From Aureobasidium sp. EXF-3400 (Eukaryota; Ascomycota; Dothideomycetes; Dothideales; Saccotheciaceae): DNA of 64,000 nt. Location: positions 86,000 to 149,999 of the forward strand of contig SWBL01000096.1 of assembly GCA_024195585.1 (NCBI GenBank). Direction: 5' to 3'. This document shows positions 19,524 through 28,664 of the stretch, piece after piece (position 1 is the first letter of the stretch; each line of letters starts with the position of its first letter). The notes below the pieces were generated by a model. It worked only from the letters and a program-made list of their open reading frames with translations. It had not been told where the DNA came from and did not search any database. Position numbers and translations under genes: made by a program.

Positions 19524-20192
19524 TTCAAATAGAGAATCAAACGAAACAATCGATTTGAAGAAACAAACTCCACTTGCCCTCGACAGCATTCTTATAGTCA
19601 CACATCAAAACCCAGAAGTCTTGGCGCGTGCTTATCTTTATCAATATTTAGGTTCGACTTTTTGGCAGGTCGATAACTTGCGGGTGAGCGCCTTGTCGCG
19701 TGGTCAACGGCTCGGATAGCCTAAGGGACCTCTGTGGTCCGTGGTTCGATGCCTCTGCTGGCTGAAGGCGTACCTAGATGAACCGCATCTGCTTGGATAG
19801 CCGATGGAGAGCCACTGATCGGGTAGATAAGAGAGGTATCTATGCATCTGATAGGATACACAAGTGATACCATCGGTCACCTCCGAGGTGCAATGCCACC
19901 AAAACGTTTGAGAGACCTAATCAAAGAGATTCAGATGCTAGAGGACTGAGCCCTGCTGCAAACATATGGCCAAACAAGTTACCCGAGAATGGAATAGAGC
20001 CACCTTCGTTCAACTCGAAGCATGATTCTTGGTGCTGGCCCACGGACCCAAAACCTTTTACCGCTACGGTAGCAATGCGGCGTGCATCTGCCGTCGTCAA
20101 AGATGAACAAGTCGCGCAGATCTTCGGACGTTGTCGGACCGTGAGAGCAACGATGACAAAAAATTATTCTGCCATAGATAAATCAAAAAGAC
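19524..20192. other. Upstream region of the nucleoside-hydrolase gene
   Basis: About 670 bp between this gene and the tRNA. It should hold the hydrolase promoter. A GGTTCGATGCC string at about 19741 resembles a tRNA B box, but no tRNA can be folded around it. Confidence 0.4.
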
Positions 20193-20263
20193 TGTCGCAG
20201 CCGTGAATCGAACACGGGGCTCGTGCATGGCAAGCACGAATTTTACCACTAAACCACTGCGAC
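20193..20263 (-). tRNA. tRNA-Gly (GCC)
   Basis: On the minus strand a complete 71-nt cloverleaf can be drawn, including the discriminator A. The acceptor stem pairs GTCGCAG with CTGCGAC, the D arm holds GTTTAGTGGTA, the anticodon stem GTGCT/... carries loop TTGCCAT with anticodon GCC, and the T arm reads CCGTGTTCGATTCACGG. There is no intron and no encoded CCA. It sits between the nucleoside-hydrolase promoter and ISY1, 150 bp from the ISY1 start and on the opposite strand. Confidence 0.93.
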
Positions 20264-20412
20264 TTGGATGAAATCGAGGTCAATCTGTAGTGTATACAAT
20301 CTACAGAATCACGGGTGACAGGCGTGGACCAGCTAGCTCGCGCCAGCGTCGCGAACCAAACTTGCATGCTTCGTCGAGAGTGCTTCCATAAATCTTTACA
20401 CACCACACAACA

Positions 20413-21199
20413 ATGGTGCGTACATCGTCGTATTCCAATATTCCTGCGCTCAATCTACTAACACGCGCAGGCTCGTAACGCAGAGAAAGCACAAAGTACA
20501 CTTTTCCGATGGAGAGCTCAGCAAGCGGCAGATCTGGGCATCCTCGACACAACCCGCACACGACGACCAAAGGCTATATCGCAACAAGAATCCGTACCGA
20601 TCTGTGAACGCTGGCGCGGTCAAGTGCTCAAGGAGATCTCGCGCAAAGTGTCCAAGATCCAGGATCTATCGCTCTCAGACTTTCAAATTCGCGACATCAA
20701 CGATGAACTCAACAAGCTCTTCAAGGAAAAATGGCAATGGGAAATGCGCATTCGCGAATTGGGAGGACCCAACTATATGAGAGGAGGAGGTCGTGTCGTC
20801 GATGAAGAGGGCCGGGAGATACAAGGAGGTGGAAAGGGCTACCGCTACTTTGGACGAGCAAAAGAACTGCCCGGAGTGAAGGAGCTGTTTGAGGCTGCAA
20901 AAGTCAAACCGCAGGAAGACAAGGCTCTGGAAACGCGCTCGGATCTACGCCAGAAAGTCGATGCCTCTTATTACGGCTACAACCTCGATGAAGAAGATGG
21001 CAAATTGCTGGCCTACGAGGCACAGAAGGAAAAAGAAGCATTCGAGCATACCATGGACGACCAAGACGCGGAGGACACAGACTGGGAGCCGTTACCGGGA
21101 GATTCTGGAGATGGTGTTGCCTGGAACCTCCCAACTGCAGAAGAAGTCGAGGCTGAGCTCATCGAGAGAAGGAAACGAAAGCTGCTTGATAAGCTTTGA
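20413..21199 (+). CDS. ISY1: Pre-mRNA splicing factor ISY1
   Basis: The first coding exon is only the ATG (20413..20415). A 55-nt intron (20416..20470, GTGCGT donor, textbook CTACTAAC branch, GCAG acceptor) separates it from exon 2, 20471..21199. The joined protein is 243 aa and starts MARNAEKAQSTLFRWR, the conserved Isy1 N-terminus. The body carries KEISRKVSKIQDLSLSD, RIRELGGPNYM and the RYFGRAKELPGVKELFE block. Isy1 belongs to the Prp19-associated (NTC) complex of the catalytic spliceosome and supports first-step fidelity. Without the intron the protein would begin at an internal codon and lose its most conserved segment, so the model is well supported. Confidence 0.93.
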
Positions 21200-22059
21200 G
21201 GATATAGTAGCATTCTGCGCGCTCTGCGCAACATGCTCCATCATGGCATGCATGGTCGCCCCCATCACATCGCACCAGCCAGTTCCGCAACCAAACGGCA
21301 CTCGATACCGACACGTCAGATATGAGAACCCGAGAGCTCACACCGCTGGAGTTCAGCAACATGGTCCAGTCCATTTCGAAGCCGCCCTTGGTTCTAGGTC
21401 TCGCGGTCCTCTGCAGTCAACCTCGGCCTCTGTAAATAATGAATCCGAGATTGTTCTGCCTCGGGGATACAAAACTCAGACCTTCAGTTCAACGCCTTCT
21501 CCTAACAATCGCAATGATACCATACCTGTGTAGTGTACTCTATCACGTACATAGAGACTTGCCAGATTTATCGTCTTTCAAGCTGCAGCATATGGGCTCC
21601 AGCGAGGCGAGTCAGCACAAGTCGATTTCCAGATATCGAAGTTGCCGGGAGCAACCTCCCCGAAGCAGATGGATTGAGGCAGAATAAAAGAACAGGCCTA
21701 GAAGAAATCGATTGAATGTGCATATTTTAGCTCTTACAAGATGCTTCTCCACGGTGATTGCCCTTATCTCGGGCATGGTGCACGTCCCCTTTGACCCGAC
21801 TTCGCTCTTGCCTTGCTCGAACACCCACCCCGGTGTACTCCGCACGGCGGTCATGGCCGAACGATGAAAGAAAGATACGGAGTAAACGGCACGCTATCTC
21901 AACTGAAGAACATCCTTCACTGTACTCGCAACAATGTAGAGCAATTCGAACATAGCATCTCAACATTAGTATCGGCCGTCTCCGACCTCCATCGAAAACG
22001 AGAACATGAACTCGATGTACATCAACACACTCTTCCCTATATAAACTACCTGTTAAAAG
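21200..22059. other. Intergenic: ISY1 3' region and xanthine dioxygenase promoter
   Basis: About 860 bp. A plus-strand frame of 97 codons begins about 45 bp past the ISY1 stop (21244-21533), low-complexity and unlike any family; I regard it as untranslated. TATA-like CCCTATATAAA lies at about 22033, 25 bp before the dioxygenase ATG. Confidence 0.4.
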
Positions 22060-23338
22060 ATGTCTCGACTTCTTCAATCTGCCTTGCACACATCACCCTA
22101 TAGACTTTTGTTGTCACCAAGTTCTACTACGCTCAAACCTCATCAATTCTGTTCATACGCCACAATGGCTGTCAAGATCAACAAAATCTCAGTACACAAG
22201 ATCCGTCCATCAAATTCCCGGATTGATTTTGGTGCTGAGATCAGGGGAGCGGACTTGGAGAACCTCTCAGGTAAGCCGACTTCCTTTTAATTCGGTAGGC
22301 TTGACCTAATTGCATTATCCAACAGAGGAAGATTTCAAGATCATTAGAAATGCTCTATACGAGAACAGCGTGGTTCTATTCAAGAACCAACAATCACTCT
22401 CACCCAAAGCTCAATTCGAGCTAACACAAAAGTTCGACCCATCTGCTGGCACCTATGGACATGGAAAAACACTCGACGCCAAAAGAAGCGTACTTCACCC
22501 TGACCTCAAGACCATTCCTCACCAACCTCAAGTACAAGTCATCGGAAACGGTCCTGTTGCCGAGTTTGAAGGACTCTCAGATATCACACTCAAGCACCCT
22601 CATCACAAGACATTCCACAAGACACCTATCAGCGAGGCCGATGACCGCGAGGCAACAAGATTCTACCGCTGGCATATCGATGCTGCGTTGTATGATTTGT
22701 CGCCACCAAAAGTTACCAGTCTCATGGCTGTCAGTGTGCCCAAGACCGAATACCAGACTCTTCGATATGATGACGGAAGCAATGACGAGATGAGAGTACC
22801 TCGTGGAAGCACAGCGTTCGTCAGCTCATACCGTACATACGATCTTCTCTCCGAAGCCGACAAGGAGTTTGCTCGAACAACAAAGGTGCAATATGCTGCG
22901 CACCCATACATTTGGATGTCCCCAGCTAGATCAAGAAGCGATGGCCTTGGTTTGGTGTCGGACGGTCTTGAGCTTCCCCGCGAGGAGCTGCCGCCAATTG
23001 ATGAGAAGAAAGTCAAGATTTTGCCCATGTGCTGGCGCAATCCAGTGACTGGACAGTTGGCTCTGCAGGTTCACCCTTCTGCAGTTGAGAAGCTACATCT
23101 TGCCGATGGCACTGTTATCAGCGATCTGAAGCAAGTCCGAGATATCGTTCACAGACTTCAGAGACCTGGAATCGCTCCTGAGTTAGTGTATGCGGTCAAC
23201 TGGGATGAAGGAGACCTTGCTCTTTTCAATAACGAGGGTGTGCTCCATTCGGTAACAGGGTCGTTCTTGCCCGAGGAAGTCCGTATCTTCAGACAGTGTA
23301 ATCTGGCGGCCTCTCAGGACCCTCTTGGTCCGGAATGA
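22060..23338 (+). CDS. xanA: Alpha-ketoglutarate-dependent xanthine dioxygenase (TauD family)
   Basis: Two exons, 22060..22270 and 22326..23338, with a 55-nt intron, give 407 aa. The TauD-type Fe(II)/2-oxoglutarate core shows the HxD iron ligands in YRWHIDAALYD (H187, D189), the distal His in LHSVTGSF (H378) and an Arg in EEVRIFRQC for 2-oxoglutarate. The overall sequence, including SPPKVTSLMAV, matches fungal XanA, which converts xanthine to uric acid without a molybdenum hydroxylase. The first 35 residues are rich in Ser, Leu and Arg with no acids, like a mitochondrial leader; a second in-frame ATG at 22165 (MAVKINKISVHK) is the start expected for the cytosolic family members and would give 372 aa. 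Confidence 0.88.
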
Positions 23339-23579
23339 AGCAAGCATCAGAGCAGTGGAGGATGACGAAACAGATAGATTTACATCAGCTAGACATAGAG
23401 TATCGTACAGTTGCAAATCATCGCAATGCAAGACGAGTAATGTTGCAGTCATACCATCTTTCAAAGTGAACTTATGTCCACGTACTGTATTCCGCAGGCA
23501 GAAAAAAAGGTGGTGTGTGCTGACTATTACATTAAGCATACTTCAGCTTGCTAATTATACTCGAGTAAATCATAATTCT
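23339..23579. other. Convergent 3' intergenic region
   Basis: AT-rich 241-bp spacer between two convergent stop codons. No feature seen. Confidence 0.5.
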
Positions 23580-25208
23580 TTACGGTCTCTGGACCGATTG
23601 TCGGCGTCGCATCAACTTCTCAGCATTCCTTTGCATAAACGATTCTCCCAAGCCGCCACTGCTCTGTTGCTTGCTGTAGCTCGGTCGAGAGAACGACCCG
23701 TACAAAGACCCTTGAGCGGGCAGTTCTTCTGGCAATTCACCGAAATCTAGCTGGGGATCCTTCTGCACAGAGGGTCTCGAGAAGCCTGGTGAGATTGGCT
23801 GTGCAGATGAAGAAGACGAGGTTCCCAAACTCCCGATAGGGATGTTAAGGCTAGGCGCATCTGCGACCGGCGAGATGTCTCTATCGCTGGGGCTAGCCGG
23901 ACTTGCTGCGCGCAAGGTTGACTCCGATTCCAGGCCCGAGTCGATATCTGCATCGATATCTTCTATTTGGGTAGTGTACATGTCTGAGGACCTAAGGTCG
24001 TCAAACTCTTCGTCCATAGAGAAGGGCGAAGCGAGCTCAAGGTCGCCTTCAGGGTTGATAGCGGTTTGCAAAGGCTCATGAGACACGATAGGACTGCGAC
24101 TAGCTGAGGCGAAGCCGAGACTCAAACCTCCAGGTCGAAGTTCGTTTTCGGAGCTCTGGGGAACACTAGACTCGATTGTGTCCAGTGACGGTGATCTTGG
24201 TGCAACTGTATCACGCGCCTCTGCTTGTGTGTGTTGAGCAGGAACCTCAAATTCGATGTGTTCAGCGGCCAGATCAGTGTCTGGACGTTTGTCGGAATCT
24301 CTGTCTGCACTCGAGAAGATGTTATCGCTCGGGGCAACGACGGCGTCGCCCACAATTAGCGACACACGTTTCTTGTTGGACAATCTAGGGCCAGCCGAGG
24401 GCGACTTCAAAGCCGACACCAGGCTTCTCCCTTGATCGGAACCAGAAGAAGGGGTTCTTGGACCCAAGGCGCGTCTGTACGAAGGGGACTTGTTGTCGCC
24501 GGCAGGGTCGGTATTAGCACGCTGTAGAGCCTGACGATCAGGTAGGATGGGCGTTGAATCGGCAGGATCGCTGAGCACAGGAGCAGAAGGAGAGCGTTCG
24601 AGACCAGGAGGTCTGCTTTCCAGGAGGGGAAGATATGCAGGAGTAAACAGGCCTAGCAGCTCACTCTCACGTTCATGGTCCTTCTCCTTGGTAGCTTGTA
24701 CGTCTTGGTTGCTGTCAGCAGCATCTGCTGGTTGAGCAGCAGGAGTGGTGGTGGTGGGTGAGGCATTTCCAGGCGACTGTGTAGAGGGTGCAGTCGGGGA
24801 TCGATAGCGGGTTCGCAACTCGCGCTCGTGTAGTTTGAATTCCCTCTCTTTCTGAGCGATGAATTTGTGGATCTGGTCGTCGAGTTGGCGGCGTTTCTGG
24901 TCGAGTTCTTTCAGGAAGCCGTCTACATCGCCTTGAGCGCCGGCGACGACCTCGAGACTCCGGCGTCGTGAAGCCTGGCGTCCCTCATTTGGGCGGGGGC
25001 TGGGTGATTGGTTCAGAGAGGCCGAGGGGGACCGATCTGAAGGAATTGAGGGAGGTTGGTCTGAGGGAGCCGAGGATGTTGTAGTGGGTGGTTGCGATGG
25101 CGCGTCTTGGTGGTCGTGTCGGTTGACTCGGACAGCTTCAGCTTCAGCTTCTCCAGGCATTGGCATGGATGCGGGGGCAGCGGCCAGGCAAGCGAGGATG
25201 TTGCTCAT
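23580..25208 (-). CDS. Conserved-looking disordered protein of unknown function
   Basis: Intron-free, 542 aa. After an Ala/Pro-rich N-terminus and several Ser-Pro repeats, one ordered element stands out: a Lys/Glu/Gln coiled coil at about 95-130 (FLKELDQKRRQLDDQIHKF followed by AQKEREFKLHEREL). The remaining 400 residues are Ser/Pro/Asp-rich with many SP sites (SPSYRRALGPRTPSSGS, SPFSMDEEFDDL), ending in a basic tail (AEKLMRRRQSVQRP). No membrane span or enzyme motif is visible. It could be a phosphorylated scaffold or cortical protein, but that is only inference from composition. It is divergent from the C6 regulator. Confidence 0.72.
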   Translation of the reverse strand: MSNILACLAAAPASMPMPGEAEAEAVRVNRHDHQDAPSQPPTTTSSAPSDQPPSIPSDRSPSASLNQSPSPRPNEGRQASRRRSLEVVAGAQGDVDGFLKELDQKRRQLDDQIHKFIAQKEREFKLHERELRTRYRSPTAPSTQSPGNASPTTTTPAAQPADAADSNQDVQATKEKDHERESELLGLFTPAYLPLLESRPPGLERSPSAPVLSDPADSTPILPDRQALQRANTDPAGDNKSPSYRRALGPRTPSSGSDQGRSLVSALKSPSAGPRLSNKKRVSLIVGDAVVAPSDNIFSSADRDSDKRPDTDLAAEHIEFEVPAQHTQAEARDTVAPRSPSLDTIESSVPQSSENELRPGGLSLGFASASRSPIVSHEPLQTAINPEGDLELASPFSMDEEFDDLRSSDMYTTQIEDIDADIDSGLESESTLRAASPASPSDRDISPVADAPSLNIPIGSLGTSSSSSAQPISPGFSRPSVQKDPQLDFGELPEELPAQGSLYGSFSRPSYSKQQSSGGLGESFMQRNAEKLMRRRQSVQRP

Positions 25209-25942
25209 ATGCGCCTCTCAGTGATGTAGACTGCTGGTCTGATGCGAAATGGTCAGTCCAGTCGAGGCCGTCGGAGCTAGGCACGAGGCTTCGAGTACCA
25301 TGTGCTCGGGTGCCCGAGAGCTCTCTGTACACGGCCTGGGCGAAGGTGGGGAACAAGGAGGGTGTCAACGGCGATGCGAGGTCCAATTCACAGCACAGAG
25401 AACAGGGCAATGGATGGATGATGTCTTGCAGATTGCCATGAACATGTCTGGAAAAGGCCATGTTCTCAGGCCCATGCAGCTGCAGCCCTGTACCGCACGA
25501 GTTGCTGATAAGAGCCGCATCCGAGCTAGCCTTTAATGTACACTGTACATATTCCCCATTGGGATGTGCTTCGTCTGCCCGCGTCATGCTCGCCGGCGAA
25601 TCACGCCCTCACAAGTTTGTTTGCACCAAACACGCTCGCCTCCGCTTACGATTACCACTGACTTGCTGCTGAACGTGCTAATTAGTCGGTGAACTCTGTT
25701 GACTTTCTCTTGCCCGCTCATCTTCTGTCCTGAGCCAAGACTAATCGTCCAGAGAAGCCATTTCTTCTCCGAGGTTGGTCGCGTATGGCGCTTCTGTGAA
25801 CGAGTGCGAGCCACCTTTTCTACCCACGGCGTGCCGCTGGCCACCACGACTTCCGTCAGATCCATCTTTTTTTCTACCACGCCGCCTGCACGCCGCGGCT
25901 CTGCAACAATCATAATTCTACTTCCACCACACTCAAGCAGTT
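25209..25942. promoter_or_regulatory. Divergent promoter: disordered protein / C6 regulator
   Basis: A 734-bp region between two divergent starts. It must carry both promoters. I see no strong palindromic CGG-type operator pair and no TATA box that I would assign. Confidence 0.45.
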
Positions 25943-28378
25943 ATGGAGGTCGAAGCCGATGACAGGACTGATATGTCCTTGCGGCGAGAGCGTGCCGTCA
26001 TCGCAGCACAAGCTTGTCAAACTTGTCGGAGCCGGTAAAGCCAAACAAACCACTCATCATGCGTTAAGACGCTTTACTGACTGCTTTCTTTTCATCAATC
26101 AGGAAATCAAAATGTGATGAGCAAAGGCCCAAGTGTGGCCTCTGTAGGAGACTCAGTGTCGAGTGTGTCTACCGAGAGCCACAGCCTACAAAGTAAGTCG
26201 GTATTCGAACGATGCAAACCCCTGATACTAAAATGCTCGGTGTGCAGAAAGGACAAGACCATGATCTATATTCTCCAAACTCTGCAACGGCTCGAGAACA
26301 AGTTTGATACTCTATACGTCTCGAAACCCTCGACCCCGGCAAGCAATACCGATTGGAGTGTTCCACAATCTGGACCACGCCCTCCAGGAGTCAATGGCGT
26401 TATGGGTCCTACCGCTTCGAACGAATCTCACATGTCCTCAGATAGCGAGGTACGCCCGGGGGCTCGTGTTGGCTCTCAATCGTCCTCTCCTCCGGACATG
26501 TTGCGCACTTACCAACATCTAACTGTGGCTTACAAAGTCTTGCTATGGCCGTCGATATACCTACACATCCTTAATTCTGGAATCGCTGTGGCATCTGATC
26601 TACAGTATGTGCTACAAGAAGGAACCCCTTGGTTCATTCATCTCGAATTGCAAAAGCACCCAAAGCCGCTACCTTGGGATACCGACATGCGGACATATCC
26701 GATGCCTAGCAGCACTGGAGAGATGCGAGCTGGGTTCATAGGCTTGACACCAGAGAACATGCGAAGGATGTGCGACGCTTACTTCAGTACCTTTAACATT
26801 CTCTTCCCCATTCTTGACAGACAAATGTTCCTCGAAGATGTCCTCGAACCCGTCTTAAGAAACGGGTTTGCTGGCTGTGATCCCCAGAGTTGTCTTGTCC
26901 TGCTCGTCTTGGCCCTTGGCCAAACCGCCATCGATGGCGTCTATGGATCACCGATCAGCATTGTTGAGGGCAACCCCAGCGGTCTACGTGGAGGCACGGC
27001 CGAGAGACCGCCCGGTCTGAACCTTTTCAACGAGGCTCGAAGGTGCATGGGATTCATTATGCATCAATGCACTCTTGAGAATGTGCAGATTCATCTGCTC
27101 GAATCGTGAGTAGGTATGCTCTTGCAGGTGATTACCGCTGACACATACCACAGCGCATACTACGAAGCTTGTGCCCGACACATGGTAAGCAGAAACTCGA
27201 AGAAGATCAAGGAACAAATTAGCTAAACCTTTCGCGCAGGACTTCTGGCGAGCTACAGTCGCAGCATCTGCTTCTTGTCAAATTCTCATCAAATGGTACG
27301 ACATGTTCCGTATGCTAACGATCTACACGAGCTGATTGTCTATTAGTGAATCTATCGATTGGTCTACACCACGCGCAGATCTCATCAAGCGCGCCTACTG
27401 GGCGTGTATGCTCAGTGAGGAGTAAGACAATGCCCCTCAAACACATGATATGCTGCCTTTACTAACGCCTAGCAGCATGTACCATCTTGAACTGGACCTT
27501 TCACAGACGGGAATCCATACTCTAGAAGATCAAGTCCCGCTCCCTTATTTCCATGGCTCGGAAAGCAATTATGGCAGTCCTTCAGACGAGAAATCGCATT
27601 TCCAGTACCACTTCCTTGCGATGATCGCATTGCGTAGACTAGTGGCGCGAATCCATGAGTCGATACATTGCTGTAAGTGCTTTTCATTGGAGGAAGTGAG
27701 AACAGAAGCTTACTATATCTAGCATCCAATGCGACAGCCGAGCTATCTGAGGACTATGGCGGCCCACCGGTGCACGTCATCAAGGAACTGGCTCGACAGC
27801 TGGAGTCATGGCGCTCACTACTCCCCCGACCTTTGCAATGGTCAGACAACGACAAGACAGAATTTCCCAACATGGGATCCGCAAGCAGGCAGGGTACAGA
27901 CTCGCTGTTCTCGATGGATCAAGGATCTGTTCCGATCAATCACCGAAACAACCTGGACATCATGACAGCACAACTTCGGACACAATTTTACTACGCACGA
28001 TTCATGATTTACCGGCCGTTTGTTTACAAGGCGTTGCACTTCCCTGAGCTAATGACGGAAGAGGATCAAATATGCTGTGCTCTTGCGATACAGTCGGCAT
28101 GTCTATGGCCACTGATCCTTGCGCCGCCCAAGAACAAGAAGCGCCTGGTGCCGCACCTGTTCACATGGACACAGAACTTTGTGGGGATATTGCTCATACT
28201 GCGGATGACGACGGAGAATGAATGCCTGAAGAAGATATGCAATGAGAGAGTGAACAGAAAGGATCTGGAGCAGACGACGACGTTGATGTTGGAGTGGATC
28301 CAGGACATCAAACAAGTAGACGGGATTGCGGAATGGAGCTGGAAAATGCTTGGGCCGCTGTATTCGAGGCACGGATAG
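25943..28378 (+). CDS. Zn2Cys6 fungal-specific transcription factor
   Basis: Eight exons: 25943..26034, 26103..26192, 26248..27105, 27154..27184, 27240..27295, 27347..27421, 27476..27672, 27723..28378, giving 684 aa. The binuclear zinc cluster (C25, C28, C35, C42, C45, C52; spacing CX2CX6CX6CX2CX6C) is split by intron 1 between its second and third cysteines. A coiled-coil dimerisation segment (MIYILQTLQRLENKFDTL) follows. The middle-homology region typical of fungal_trans factors spans about 215-520 (FNILFPILDRQMFLEDV, LVLLVLALGQTAIDG, DFWRATVAASASCQILIKC). Introns are 48-68 nt. Exon 4 is 31 nt. The intron 6 acceptor is a TAGCAG tandem. Target genes cannot be told; no metabolic cluster lies beside it. 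Confidence 0.87.
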
Positions 28379-28664
28379 GTGGAGACGTAAGAAGATGAAG
28401 AAGTCTGACTAGCCACTCACAACAGCAACAAGAAATGCGATGGTGGTGTTCGTAATGAGCTCGTGTGCTTAAGAGTACTAGATTACGGGAGCGTGCCAAG
28501 CGGAGAGGCAGCGAAGGGCGGGCGGCGTTCGAGGCCGAGCCGGGGCAAGTCGTCGCAACAAATTATTATCAATAATATCCAGCAACCCGCAACAAACGCA
28601 ATTGAAGAGCCGACGTAAGAGACGGACAAGAATGAACGTGAACTGAGGCCGCCATGGACTTGCC
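28379..28664. other. Intergenic: C6 regulator 3' end and PPR gene promoter
   Basis: A 286-bp spacer between two plus-strand genes. Nothing distinct beyond an ATTATTATCAATAATA near 28560-28575. Confidence 0.4.

Noticed and set aside
19690..19790. tRNA-like B box (GGTTCGATGCC)
   Set aside because: No matching acceptor stem, D arm or anticodon arm could be placed around it.
21244..21533. 97-codon frame just after ISY1
   Set aside because: Begins 45 bp past the ISY1 stop in its 3' region; no recognisable motif or promoter of its own.
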